DNA of 64,000 nucleotides from Woeseiaceae bacterium (GTDB taxonomy: Bacteria; Pseudomonadota; Gammaproteobacteria; Steroidobacterales; Woeseiaceae): positions 108,055-172,054 of the forward strand of contig JANQPG010000061.1 in assembly GCA_028289545.1 (NCBI GenBank), read 5' to 3'. The notes under the pieces were generated by a model. The model had not been told where the DNA came from and ran no database searches. It worked only from the letters and a program-made list of their open reading frames with translations. Positions within the stretch are counted from its first letter, which is position 1. Each line of letters begins with the position of its first letter. Of the stretch, positions 25,395 to 33,904 are shown piece by piece. Made by a program: the position numbers and the translations under genes.

Positions 25395-26780
25395 ATGAAT
25401 ACGCCTCAAACTACGGCGAACCCCCTTGCGCGCTTCCTCGAAGCGGCCTCGAAGATCCATCCCAACGAACTGAAGGCGACGCTGTTGTCGGCGGCCTTCG
25501 TGTTCGTTCTGATGACGGCGTATTTCATGCTGAGGTCCGCCCGCGATGCCATGGCCAGCGACTGGTCGGACGCCGAGGTGAGTTTTCTCTGGACTATCAA
25601 TCTCGGCATTACACTGGCCGCTATTATGGTGTACGGGTTCATTGCGTCGCGGGTTCTCTTTCGCTGGCTCGTGCCCGGAGTGTATGTCTTCTTCTCGGCG
25701 TCGTTCGTGGTGTTCTACTCGGGTTCTGCCTGGGTGCCGGACCCGGTGCTGATCGACAAGAGCTTTTACGTCTGGCTAAGCGTTTTTGCGCTGTTCCACG
25801 TGTCGGTTTTCTGGAGCTTCATGTCGGATCTCTTCAGCCGTGAGCAGGCGCCCCGGCTGTTCGGGTTCATCGCCTTGGGGGCGAGCATAGGCGCTATCGT
25901 CGGCCCGCTCATTGCCGGCTTGACGGCGGACATCATCAGCGAAAAACAACTCATGCTCGTATCGGCGGGCATGCTGTTCATACCGCTGCCGATCATCTTT
26001 GCGCTGGAGCGTCTCAAGGTCACTGCACTCGGCAACGCGGGCCATGCGCACGATCCGAGCACCGATACGCTGGGACGCAATCCGTTTTCCGGTTTCATGC
26101 TGTTCTTCAAGAGCCCGTTTCTGCTCGGCATCGCCGCGTTCATTCTGCTGTACGTCGCCATTGGATCATTCGTCTACTTCCAGCAGAAGAACCTGCTCGA
26201 GGAATTTACCCGCGTCGAGCGCCGCGAGATCCTGGCCTGGGTCGATCTGACGATCAACACGCTCGCGATCCTGACGGCGGCCTTTGTCACGAGCCGCCTG
26301 GCGACGAGACTGGGTATGGCAATAACCCTGGCGATCGTGCCGGTGTTTGTCTGTATTGGTCTCCTGGCGCTGGCCTTGTCGCCGATCCTGATTATGGTGC
26401 TTGGTCTGCAGGTGATGCGGCGCGCCGGCAACTACGCCGTTACGCGCCCGGGTCGGGAAATGCTGTTCACCGCCGTGAGCCGGGAGGCTCGTTTCAAGGC
26501 CAAGCCCCTTATCGACGTCGTGCTTTATCGCGGCGGCGACGCCGTGTGGGCCTGGGCGTTTACCGGCCTGACGACCATTGGCCTCGGGCTGGGCGCCGTG
26601 GCGGGTGTTGGCGCCGTGATCGCCGCGATCTGGGCGTTCGTGGGTTATGTGTTGGGGCGCCACTTCGACGGACTCAGCGACGAGCAGCGGGCCGAGTTGC
26701 GCGAATTCAGCGGCGATGACGAGGTGCAGGCTGCCCCCGTTCTGGACCCGAGCACCGGAGCGCCGCGTCGTGGCCAATAA
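25395..26780 (+). CDS. Major-facilitator protein of the ATP/ADP-carrier-like (Tlc/Npt) group
   Basis: A 461-residue inner-membrane protein with about 12 hydrophobic segments. It resembles bacterial proteins related to the nucleotide transporters of intracellular bacteria: FMLRSARDAMASDW in the first helix, and the block RRAGNYAVTRPGREMLFTAV followed by REARFKAKPLIDVVLYRGGD, which is typical of that group. In free-living bacteria these proteins are usually annotated only as MFS transporters and their substrate is not known. The stop overlaps the GTG start of the nitroreductase gene by 11 nt, so both are translated from one message. Confidence 0.8.
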   Translation: MNTPQTTANPLARFLEAASKIHPNELKATLLSAAFVFVLMTAYFMLRSARDAMASDWSDAEVSFLWTINLGITLAAIMVYGFIASRVLFRWLVPGVYVFFSASFVVFYSGSAWVPDPVLIDKSFYVWLSVFALFHVSVFWSFMSDLFSREQAPRLFGFIALGASIGAIVGPLIAGLTADIISEKQLMLVSAGMLFIPLPIIFALERLKVTALGNAGHAHDPSTDTLGRNPFSGFMLFFKSPFLLGIAAFILLYVAIGSFVYFQQKNLLEEFTRVERREILAWVDLTINTLAILTAAFVTSRLATRLGMAITLAIVPVFVCIGLLALALSPILIMVLGLQVMRRAGNYAVTRPGREMLFTAVSREARFKAKPLIDVVLYRGGDAVWAWAFTGLTTIGLGLGAVAGVGAVIAAIWAFVGYVLGRHFDGLSDEQRAELREFSGDDEVQAAPVLDPSTGAPRRGQ

Positions 26781-27354
26781 GGCGCCAAGCTTCGAGACCG
26801 AGGCGCTGCGGGAGTTTGGCGAAGTCCTGAAAGGCCGCCGCACGATCAACCTGTACCTGCAAACGTCCGTACCGGAGCAGCTCGTTCGGGATGCGATCGA
26901 AGCGGCCACGTGGGCGCCCAACCACCACGTCACGGAACCGTGGCGATTCCTCATGATGGGTCCGCAGACGATTGCTCGCACGATCGAACGCGTGCGTGTA
27001 ACGCTCGCCGAACAGAAGGGGCAGGAACTCGCGGACTTCAAGGCAAGATCGTGGGCTGAAAAACCGGGCTGGCTGACTGTTACCTGCCGGCGCTCGGAGG
27101 ATACGCTCAAAGAGCGTGAGGACTACGCAGCCTGCAGCGTCGCGGTGCAGAACTTCATGCTGTATCTCTGGAAAGCGGGCGTCGGCTCCAAGTGGACGTC
27201 CGGCGGCATTACGCGTGACCCCGAATTCTTCGACATACTCGGCGTGAATCCCGAAGAGGAGTTTGTCGTCGGCATGATCTGGTACGGCTACCCCAAGGTC
27301 ACGCCCACGCAGTCTCGTACCGCGGCTGACGACGTCACGGTCCGACTGCCCTAG
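26770..27354 (+). CDS. Nitroreductase-family flavoprotein
   Basis: A 194-residue FMN-dependent NAD(P)H oxidoreductase. It opens with the family block GRRTINLYL, then ATWAPNHHVTEPWRF, an FMN-contact stretch, and ends with VVGMIWYGYPKV. The GTG at 26770 was chosen because the homology starts soon after it; the longer frame back to 26647 runs inside the upstream transporter gene. It overlaps that gene by 11 nt. The natural substrate cannot be read from the sequence; quinones, nitroaromatics or enones are typical. Confidence 0.88.
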   Translation: MANKAPSFETEALREFGEVLKGRRTINLYLQTSVPEQLVRDAIEAATWAPNHHVTEPWRFLMMGPQTIARTIERVRVTLAEQKGQELADFKARSWAEKPGWLTVTCRRSEDTLKEREDYAACSVAVQNFMLYLWKAGVGSKWTSGGITRDPEFFDILGVNPEEEFVVGMIWYGYPKVTPTQSRTAADDVTVRLP

Positions 27355-27372
27355 CGCGCTGGAAAGCGCGCT
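27353..27372. terminator. GC hairpin with GGAA loop between convergent genes
   Basis: AGCGCGCT, GGAA, AGCGCGCT: an 8-bp self-complementary stem closed by a GNRA-type tetraloop, overlapping the TAG of the nitroreductase gene. It lacks a T tract, so it may stabilise the 3' end rather than terminate on its own. Confidence 0.35.
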
Positions 27373-27412
27373 CGAAGACGGGCCGTGTCATAGCCACCTC
27401 CAGCGGCCATCC

Positions 27413-28660
27413 CTAACGGACCGGCGGGTGCCGCTCCTGGAGTGTCTCGGGCGGATGCGCGCAGGAGGGTGTCGGTGCAATCAACGGTCGGAGCGCAAAG
27501 ATCACGAAGGTTGCGATGCCGGTGACGGCTACCGTAACACTGGCGTTACGAATACTGCCGTCGTAGATCGCCGCGCCGAGAATCGCGCCGAACGCACTGA
27601 GCGTATTCTGTATGCTGCCGATGATCGAGGAGGCGACGCCGGCCACCTTGGGCAGGGGGTCCAGCGCAATGACCGTTGCGTTCGGGGCGAGGATGCCGAC
27701 CGCGACAAAGTACACGCACAGGCTGCCCCAGAACCACCACAAAGGCGCTGAGTTCAACACGCAAATGAGCAACAGGTTGGCGGACGCGATCAGCATGATG
27801 CTGGCGCCAATGCCAATCAACGTGCCCACTTCGTACCGGGATACGAGCTGCCGGTTCAGCCAGGAACCGAGCATGATGGACAGGCCTGCCGTCGCAAACA
27901 CGAAGCCGTAGTCCCGTGCCGAGAGCCCGTATTCCTCGATAATCAGCGCGGCCGAAACCGTAATTACCGACATGAACCCGATCGGCGGCGTGACGATCAG
28001 TAACAGCCCAAAAATGCTGCGTCGGAATGAGAAAAAAATGCGGATGCTTTCGACGAGCTGCCGCACCGGGTGGCCCTGCGGCTCCGGCGTATGCGTCTCG
28101 ACCAGGTTCACCCGGATCGCAATCAGCATTATGACGCCGGCTACCGCAACACCCGTAAACGTGGCCCGCCAATCGAACCAGTGCATGAGCAGGGCGCCGA
28201 GGCTCGGTGCAATCACCGGCGCCGTCGTAAACAGCATGGCCATGAGCGACATCAGCCGGACACCGTCCTTGCCGCTGGCGATGTCGCGCACGATCGCTCG
28301 CGACAAAACAACGGCGGAGGCAGCCCCCATGCCCTGCACGAAGCGCGCGGTCAGCATGACTTCGATGGACGGCGCAAACGACGCCGCGATGGCGGCAAGG
28401 GTAAAAACACTCATGCCCATGTACAGAACGGGAAGGCGGCCAAGGCGATCGGCGAACAACCCGGACGGGATCTGCCCGAGCGCCATTCCCAGCATGAACA
28501 GGCCGACGATCTTCTGCGCGGTCGGCAGGTCGGTCAGGAGCGCAGCGGCCATTGCCGGAATCGCCGGCAGGCTCAGATCGACCGTCAGTGCTGCCGTCGT
28601 CGTCAGAAAGCCCAGCGTAAGAATGAAAGAGGGCTTCGAGGTCAGAGGAGACGGAGTCAC
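27413..28660 (-). CDS. Bcr/CflA-type multidrug exporter
   Basis: A 415-residue proton-driven drug exporter with 12 predicted membrane helices (DHA1 family). Motif A is seen as GLFADRLGRLPVLYMG between helices 2 and 3, and the family's helix-1 block LSLPAIPAMAAAL and the RFVQGMGAASAVVLSRAIVRD stretch (motif C region) are typical of Bcr/CflA. It is divergent from the sulfite dehydrogenase gene and convergent with the nitroreductase gene. No regulator is adjacent. Confidence 0.9.
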   Translation of the reverse strand: MTPSPLTSKPSFILTLGFLTTTAALTVDLSLPAIPAMAAALLTDLPTAQKIVGLFMLGMALGQIPSGLFADRLGRLPVLYMGMSVFTLAAIAASFAPSIEVMLTARFVQGMGAASAVVLSRAIVRDIASGKDGVRLMSLMAMLFTTAPVIAPSLGALLMHWFDWRATFTGVAVAGVIMLIAIRVNLVETHTPEPQGHPVRQLVESIRIFFSFRRSIFGLLLIVTPPIGFMSVITVSAALIIEEYGLSARDYGFVFATAGLSIMLGSWLNRQLVSRYEVGTLIGIGASIMLIASANLLLICVLNSAPLWWFWGSLCVYFVAVGILAPNATVIALDPLPKVAGVASSIIGSIQNTLSAFGAILGAAIYDGSIRNASVTVAVTGIATFVIFALRPLIAPTPSCAHPPETLQERHPPVR

Positions 28661-28784
28661 GGGGACGGATTACACTAGACGGCGGAGGCGAAGCAGAATA
28701 GGCAGGTTGTCGAGCGGAGTAAAGTGTCCCCGACGATCACGCGCTTCGGCGTGACGAACAAGTCAGCAGCAAAGGCTGGTTTTT

Positions 28785-30101
28785 ATGAAGAAGACGGTTG
28801 GGCTCCATGCCCTCTATCGCAGCTCTACCGAAATCGCGGATCGCGAGCTGTGGGGCCGTGAGGCGAACCCCCTGACGCGCCGCGGCTTCATCAAGGGTTC
28901 GGGTCTGGCGGCGATGTGCGCGGCGCTCGGCGCCAGTATTCCGTTTGCCGAACATATGCCGGCCGGGCTCATACCGGCGGCGCTTGCCGACGACCCGAAC
29001 GATTTTTCGATCCCCGGCAAGGACGGGCTCGTCGTCTTGAACGATCGCCCGATCAATGCCGAAACGCCGGCGCATCTTCTGGACGATGCCGTCACTCCTG
29101 CTTCGCGCGTGTTTGTGCGCAACAACGGCGTGCCGCCGAAGCTCGGCCCAGACGCCGCCGATAACTGGACGCTCCGAATCGAGGGTGAGGCCCTCGATGC
29201 GCCGGTGTCGCTGAGTCTCGAATCGCTGAAGAGAGACTACCGGCAGCACACGCTGGCGCTCGTCATCGAGTGTGCCGGCAACGGTCGCGCCGAATTTTAT
29301 CCCGCGGCCAAAGGCAATCAGTGGACCACCGGAGCCGTGGCTTGCCCCGAGTGGACGGGCGTCCGTCTGGCCGACGTCCTCGAACCGCTGGGAATCGGTG
29401 ACGACGCTGTCTACGTGGCGTACGAAGGCGCCGACACGCACCTGACGGGCGATCCGTCGAAACGGCCGATATCCCGCGGGATTCCGGTGGCGAAAGCGCT
29501 GGAGAAGGAAACCCTGCTCGCTTTTGCCATGAATGGCGAACCGTTGCCGCTATTGCACGGTTTTCCATTGCGTCTCGTCGCGGGCGGCTGGCCAGCCTCG
29601 GTGAGCGGTAAGTGGCTCAATCGGCTGCTGATTCGCGATCGCGTGCACGACGGCGAGAAGATGCTCGGACAGTCCTACCGCGTGCCCTGCGAACCGGTGG
29701 CGCCCGGCGCCGACGTGAGCGACGACGACATGTGCATTATCGAATCGATGCCGGTCAAGTCGCTCATTACCTCGCCGCGCTCCGGCGTCACCGTGCCGCA
29801 GTCGGCGCCGCTTGCGGTTCGCGGTCACGCCTGGGCGGGCGATTTCGACGTTCGCCGCGTGTATACGTCGATCGACTTTGGTGCGAGCTGGCAGCGTGCA
29901 AAGCTCGAGCGACCGGCGAACCGGCTTGCCTGGCAGCGTTTTTCCGCGAGCGTCCGGTTTCCGGCGCCGGGCTATTACGAGGTATGGGCGCGTGCCGTGG
30001 ATTCGAACGGCAAAGCCCAGCCGATGCTGCTGCCCGGGTGGAATCCGCGCGGCTACCTCAACAACGCCTGCCATCGCGTCGCCGTGCGGGTCATGGCGTG
30101 A
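28785..30101 (+). CDS. Sulfite dehydrogenase, molybdopterin subunit (SorA-like)
   Basis: Oxidises sulfite to sulfate in the periplasm. The 438-residue precursor has a Tat signal (LTRRGFIKGSG, starting about 30 residues in), the sulfite-oxidase Mo-binding domain with the ligand Cys 163 in IECAGNGRAEF, the HGFPLRLVAGGW cofactor block, and a C-terminal dimerisation domain (VTVPQSAPLAVRGHAWAG). It ends in a GTGA overlap with a small cytochrome c gene, the usual SorAB arrangement in which electrons pass to cytochrome c. The ATG at 28785 gives the Tat signal an extended N-region. Confidence 0.88.
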   Translation: MKKTVGLHALYRSSTEIADRELWGREANPLTRRGFIKGSGLAAMCAALGASIPFAEHMPAGLIPAALADDPNDFSIPGKDGLVVLNDRPINAETPAHLLDDAVTPASRVFVRNNGVPPKLGPDAADNWTLRIEGEALDAPVSLSLESLKRDYRQHTLALVIECAGNGRAEFYPAAKGNQWTTGAVACPEWTGVRLADVLEPLGIGDDAVYVAYEGADTHLTGDPSKRPISRGIPVAKALEKETLLAFAMNGEPLPLLHGFPLRLVAGGWPASVSGKWLNRLLIRDRVHDGEKMLGQSYRVPCEPVAPGADVSDDDMCIIESMPVKSLITSPRSGVTVPQSAPLAVRGHAWAGDFDVRRVYTSIDFGASWQRAKLERPANRLAWQRFSASVRFPAPGYYEVWARAVDSNGKAQPMLLPGWNPRGYLNNACHRVAVRVMA

Positions 30102-30436
30102 GGCTCGCGGGACTGACGCTCTTGTTGCTCGTGGCTTCGGTCGAAGCCGCGGCGGAAGAAAAAGTGATCGATGCTCAAACGGGCCTGGTCATTGCGCCCG
30201 GCTGGCAGGACGTGCGCGCCCATTGCGGGGGCTGTCACTCGCACGCGCTCGTGACCCAGCAGCGCGCCGATCGGGACACATGGCTGGCGATGATTCGCTG
30301 GATGCAGGCCACCCAGAACCTCTGGCAGTTTCAGCCGGAAACCGAGCAGTCTATCCTCGATTACCTGAGCGAACAGTATCCGGCACGGCGCGGCCAGCGC
30401 CGCCAGCCGTTGGCTGAAGACCTGCTGCCGCCGTAG
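30098..30436 (+). CDS. Small c-type cytochrome, SorB-like partner
   Basis: A 112-residue periplasmic monohaem cytochrome that should accept electrons from the sulfite dehydrogenase encoded immediately upstream. A short signal peptide (RLAGLTLLLLVASVEAAA) is followed by the haem motif CGGCH at residues 43-47 and a Met (ATWMQAT region, MIRWMQ) that could be the distal ligand. The GTG start overlaps the preceding TGA. Small size and coupling fit SorB. Confidence 0.85.
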   Translation: MRLAGLTLLLLVASVEAAAEEKVIDAQTGLVIAPGWQDVRAHCGGCHSHALVTQQRADRDTWLAMIRWMQATQNLWQFQPETEQSILDYLSEQYPARRGQRRQPLAEDLLPP

Positions 30437-30533
30437 CTCCCGCAGCCGATTTTGCCTTCGTCCCACGGCGCAGCGATGCGCTATGATGACCCGCGCAGGC
30501 CCTGTGAGAGGGCTGCAATGGAGGTGCTCGACA

Positions 30534-31106
30534 ATGATATTCAACGGACTACTCAAACGTATCGGTGCCTGCGCGCTGCTCGGGGTGACGGCACTGTTTG
30601 CTTCGACCCACGCGGCCGCCTGGTCGGCGACCAAGATCGATAACGCCTCGAATGAGGCACTCGAGGTGTTTAGCAAAGAGATCAACGGCGCGAACGTATT
30701 TCTGGGTCAGGCCGCGGGTTATCTCGTGTTCCCGCGCGTGATCAAAGTCGGCGTGGGCGTGGGTGCGGAGACGGGCGAGGGTGTGTTGCGGATCGGCGGC
30801 CGCAGCGTCGAATACTATCGTACGACCAGCGGCTCGATCGGCTTTCAGCTTGGTGCACAGGCGAAGTCGATCGTGATTGCGTTCATGACGCCCGAGTCCC
30901 TGAAGAAGTTTCGTGACTCGAACGGCTGGAAGGTCGGCGTGGATGGCTCCGTCGCGCTCATCGATCTCGGCGCCGGGAAGACCATCGACTCGACCAACAT
31001 CAAGGATCCGGTCGTGGGCTTCGTTTTCGGCTCGAAGGGGCTCATGTACAACCTGACCCTGGAGGGTTCCCGAATAAACCGGCTCAATCCGGACAAGAGG
31101 GACTGA
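30534..31106 (+). CDS. SYLF/YSC84-type lipid-binding protein
   Basis: A 190-residue exported protein. The signal peptide covers about residues 1-30 (ACALLGVTALFASTHAAA), and the rest is a SYLF domain: AAGYLVFPRVIKVGVGVGAE, GFQLGAQAKSIVIAFM and GKTIDSTNIKDPVVGFVFG. SYLF proteins bind phospholipids; the bacterial role is unknown. A GGAGGTG ribosome site lies 7 nt before the ATG at 30534. The next gene starts 13 nt after its stop. Confidence 0.88.
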   Translation: MIFNGLLKRIGACALLGVTALFASTHAAAWSATKIDNASNEALEVFSKEINGANVFLGQAAGYLVFPRVIKVGVGVGAETGEGVLRIGGRSVEYYRTTSGSIGFQLGAQAKSIVIAFMTPESLKKFRDSNGWKVGVDGSVALIDLGAGKTIDSTNIKDPVVGFVFGSKGLMYNLTLEGSRINRLNPDKRD

Positions 31107-31119
31107 GCGGGGCCTCTCG

Positions 31120-31692
31120 ATGAAGCGACAAGAACAACCCCCGACGAAGAAAAGCAGCGGGGCAGAGAACGATGCGGGGAAGAAGGGAAAGCCAAAGAAG
31201 GAGCGCCCCAAACGGGACCCCCTGGCGAAACGCGTGAGCGACGGCATCGAGGCTGTCGGCGTGCTGGGACGCACGGCCGTCAACGAGCCGCGGCAGCTGC
31301 CGCGTCAGGCAGAGAGCATTTTCAGACGCTGGTTCCGCCACGTCTGGGCCGTGCGCGGCGGCGGGCTGTATGCGGTCGGTTTTGCCGCAGCGTTCATTTA
31401 CCTCGAAACGATCGAAATCATCACAGACGACATCCCGGGCTTGTTTGCGATCAACCCGCTGAGCAGCGATCTTATCGAGTACATCATTAGCTTCATTGTC
31501 GACACGTTCATGAATTTTGTGACGGCGCTGATGTGGCCCTACTTCGTCGCCACTTTTGCGACGCCCTGGGGGGCGATTGGTCTCGGCGTGGCCTTTGTGG
31601 TGTTTTCGCGGTTTCTTCAGCCGATCGTGGAACGCTGGCTGGAGCGCGAAGACGACGATTCCTTGTCCGGTGACGGTCCCGCCGCCGGCTGA
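31120..31692 (+). CDS. Lys-rich membrane protein of unknown function
   Basis: A 190-residue protein with a very basic, Lys/Pro-rich first 40 residues (KKGKPKKERPKRDP) and two or three hydrophobic segments (YAVGFAAAFIYLETIEIIT, LIEYIISFIVDTFMNFV, GAIGLGVAFVVFSRFL), ending in an acidic tail. I do not recognise the family. It is probably co-transcribed with the SYLF gene 13 nt upstream. Its last 76 nt overlap the 3' end of the opposite-strand peptidase gene. Confidence 0.75.
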   Translation: MKRQEQPPTKKSSGAENDAGKKGKPKKERPKRDPLAKRVSDGIEAVGVLGRTAVNEPRQLPRQAESIFRRWFRHVWAVRGGGLYAVGFAAAFIYLETIEIITDDIPGLFAINPLSSDLIEYIISFIVDTFMNFVTALMWPYFVATFATPWGAIGLGVAFVVFSRFLQPIVERWLEREDDDSLSGDGPAAG

Positions 31693-33191
31693 TCGTCGCC
31701 GGCCGGCGGGTCCACGCCGAGCCGGCGGGCCGCCTGCTCGGGGGTGCGTGGCGCGAACATTGCGCGGCGGATCGATGCGAGCGGCGCGTCGTCGTCGAAC
31801 ACCACGCGGTTTCTCACAATCTCGATACCCAGCTCGGCGAACAGCGGCTCGTGGTCTGGAAAGCCCGCCCTGTCGCCATAGCGATGATAGAGCGGCATAA
31901 AGACCGGTCTACCGGCCAGTTCGTCCAGCTTCTCGAGCAGTTCCGTACCGCGCCACCGCCGCTTTGCGGGCAGGCAGCAGCGCATGAACGCCTCCAGCAC
32001 GCTATCGAGCGATTGCTCGCCGCCGCTACTACGGCGCAGCTCAACGTCCGCCTCGAGCGCCAGCACGGCGCCGCTCCAGTACACTTTCATCGTCGAGCCG
32101 CGCGCGCGGCTGGCCGCCGCCTCGATAGGGGACAGCTCCGGCCGTGACGCTTCGCCGCGCCGGAAACCCTCATACAGCTTCTGCCAGGCGAGCTCCGCCG
32201 TGTAGGTGCCGGATCGCGCCAGCAGCACGTTCTGCAGGTATTGCGCAAAACCTTCCGAGATCCATCGATGCCGCGAACCGAGATACGGGAGCATCAGATG
32301 CGAAAACTCGTGCGTGGCCGTCCAGTCGGCGCGCAGGCTGGCCATGCTGGCGTTGCGGCGAACGAACAGCTCGACGGACTCCCCACCGTCGCGAATAACC
32401 CGCCCGAAAGGGACAGGGGAGCCGTTTCGAGAGCTGTCGATGGGGACAACGACGACGTGCGGTGACGGGTTGGGCAGCCGGCCATAGCTCAAGCTGACGT
32501 TGCGAGCGGCCTCCGCTGCCCAGTCGACCAGCTCGTGGCGAACCCCGCCTCTCCACGGCCGCATGACCGCCACCCTCAGCGTGGCGCCTGGGATCTCGGG
32601 GTGCGCGTCGACAAACTCGCCGAACGCGACCGCGGCGCTGGCATTCTCCGGCGAAGTGGGGATCCGATACTCGAGCCCGGTTTCGTCCAGCGGCTGCCAT
32701 GGCGCCGATATGCGAACGGGCGGAGGGACGTCAAAGCGCACGCGCAGGTCCGACCGTTCGTCGAGCGGGGGGCGCCAGAGCCAAATCGACGGTGACGCGA
32801 GCAGGTTGTCCCGGTGCAGCGAGCTGTTGCGGCGATCGCGTGCCGCCGCTGCTCTGAGTCTGACCTCGTACCGAAAACAGCGGATGCCACCGGCGGGCAG
32901 CTCCAGGTGACGGTAGCGGACGCGCAGCGGTTGGCCGTCGCAGCTTTCGAGGTTCTCGACGTAGTTCCGGGCGTCGCTCGACCGCGCGCGCACTCGATAC
33001 ACCGGGAACGCAAAGTCGGCACGGACCTCGAGCCGGTCCAGATCGGCGTCGACACGCACGCTGTATTCGTGGGTTGGCGGGTCGTTTTTGATGTCGGTTG
33101 CGGCCGCGCTACCGGCGCCAAGGCACAGCAGCAGGCAGCCTAATACGCACTCTCTTTTGTTAATGAGAATTATTACTGTTCTTCCTCTCAT
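31617..33191 (-). CDS. Secreted M61-like zinc metallopeptidase
   Basis: A 524-residue exported protein. A signal peptide (VLGCLLLCLGAGSAAA) is followed by a b-rich N-terminal domain and a gluzincin-type catalytic domain with HEFSH at residues 294-298 and the third ligand in WISEGFAQY (Glu 313), as in M61 glycyl aminopeptidases. The C-terminal 50 residues are low-complexity and Ser/Pro-rich, overlapping the opposite gene by 76 nt. The ATG at 33191 is the only good start before the signal peptide, but has no ribosome site, and a Fur-box-like sequence lies just inside it. Confidence 0.8.
   Translation of the reverse strand: MRGRTVIILINKRECVLGCLLLCLGAGSAAATDIKNDPPTHEYSVRVDADLDRLEVRADFAFPVYRVRARSSDARNYVENLESCDGQPLRVRYRHLELPAGGIRCFRYEVRLRAAAARDRRNSSLHRDNLLASPSIWLWRPPLDERSDLRVRFDVPPPVRISAPWQPLDETGLEYRIPTSPENASAAVAFGEFVDAHPEIPGATLRVAVMRPWRGGVRHELVDWAAEAARNVSLSYGRLPNPSPHVVVVPIDSSRNGSPVPFGRVIRDGGESVELFVRRNASMASLRADWTATHEFSHLMLPYLGSRHRWISEGFAQYLQNVLLARSGTYTAELAWQKLYEGFRRGEASRPELSPIEAAASRARGSTMKVYWSGAVLALEADVELRRSSGGEQSLDSVLEAFMRCCLPAKRRWRGTELLEKLDELAGRPVFMPLYHRYGDRAGFPDHEPLFAELGIEIVRNRVVFDDDAPLASIRRAMFAPRTPEQAARRLGVDPPAGDDQPAAGPSPDKESSSSRSSQRSTIG
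33162..33180 (-). promoter_or_regulatory. Candidate Fur box at the start of the M61-like gene
   Basis: AATGAGAATTATTACTGTT on the plus strand matches the first 14 positions of the common proteobacterial Fur-box form that begins AATGAGAATTATTA, in a GC-rich surrounding where such AT runs are rare. It lies 11-29 nt inside the annotated coding start of the peptidase gene, which is an unusual place, so either the start is wrong or the site acts as a roadblock. Confidence 0.35.
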
Positions 33192-33525
33192 ACCGACCGC
33201 GGCGGCGAACTCGGCGGATTTTGGGCCCGCACTGCGTTCGGCGCGCTAAGTCGTTGACATTCAAGAATAAGTCTAAACTGGCAAAGTGCGGTTGTGTATA
33301 CACTTTGTGGCGCCGCAGCGGCGGCTCGGCGTGCCGGGCACGCCGTTTTGCGGAGGTTCAGTTTTGCTCGCTACACTCCGCCAACCGCAAAGATTCACAA
33401 CCTTGTTGCAAGCTTTAGAACAGCGTCGCGACGAAGGTTCATATAGCCGGGATTCAGCCACCAGTACTGAGTTCGCTTTTTTGTTTATTGATACATCTAT
33501 TGTTACACCGTTCAGGAGAGTTCCT
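33192..33525. other. Long leader region before the HiPIP gene
   Basis: 334 bp without a gene between the divergent peptidase and HiPIP genes. It holds TTGACA at 33254-33259 (no matching -10 at the right distance) and nested palindromes at 33282-33307: GTGTATACAC at 33294-33303, framed by CAAAGTG and CACTTTG. These could be an operator or the stem of a leader RNA for HiPIP. Confidence 0.4.
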
Positions 33526-33849
33526 TTGAATAAGATCCCACGTCGCAAGTTCATCCAGTTATCCGCCGCCGCCGCGACCGGTGCTGTCGTCCTGTCCGGC
33601 CGTCACGCCGTTGCAGAGGATCTTCCGAAACTGGCCGAAGACGATCCGATGGCGCAGGCCATGAAGTACGTTCATGACGCCGGCACGGTCGATGCCGCGT
33701 CGCGTCCCAACCCTGCAGCGGAACAGAACTGCGCCAATTGCGCGTTGATTCAGGGTGAGGACGGCGCGGAATGGCGTCCCTGCCAGATTTTCCCGGGCAA
33801 ACTGGTTGCCGCCAACGGCTGGTGCTCAGTGTGGGCGCCCAAAGGTTAA
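33526..33849 (+). CDS. High-potential iron-sulfur protein (HiPIP)
   Basis: Periplasmic soluble electron carrier with one 4Fe-4S cluster. The 107-residue precursor has a Tat signal (RRKFIQLSAAAATGAVVLSG), and the four cluster ligands sit at C69, C72, C86 and C100 (CANCAL, WRPCQIF, NGWCSVW), the exact HiPIP spacing. I start at TTG 33526 because AGGAGAG lies 6-7 nt before it and the Tat motif follows; the frame open back to 33286 has no support. It is followed by a strong terminator, so it is a single-gene unit. Confidence 0.93.
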   Translation: MNKIPRRKFIQLSAAAATGAVVLSGRHAVAEDLPKLAEDDPMAQAMKYVHDAGTVDAASRPNPAAEQNCANCALIQGEDGAEWRPCQIFPGKLVAANGWCSVWAPKG

Positions 33850-33873
33850 GCGCGTCTCAAGAAGCGCGCTGAG

Positions 33874-33904
33874 AAAACGCCGGTCTACGACCGGCGTTTT
33901 TTTT
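33874..33904 (+). terminator. Strong intrinsic terminator after HiPIP
   Basis: A perfect 12-bp stem, AAAACGCCGGTC with GACCGGCGTTTT around a 3-nt TAC loop, ending in eight T. The A-rich left arm makes it potentially active in both directions. The clearest terminator in the window. Confidence 0.93.

Noticed and set aside
33254..33279. Sigma-70 promoter TTGACA with TAAACT before HiPIP
   Set aside because: The spacing is 14 bp, too short for a standard promoter, and no better -10 lies at 16-18 bp.
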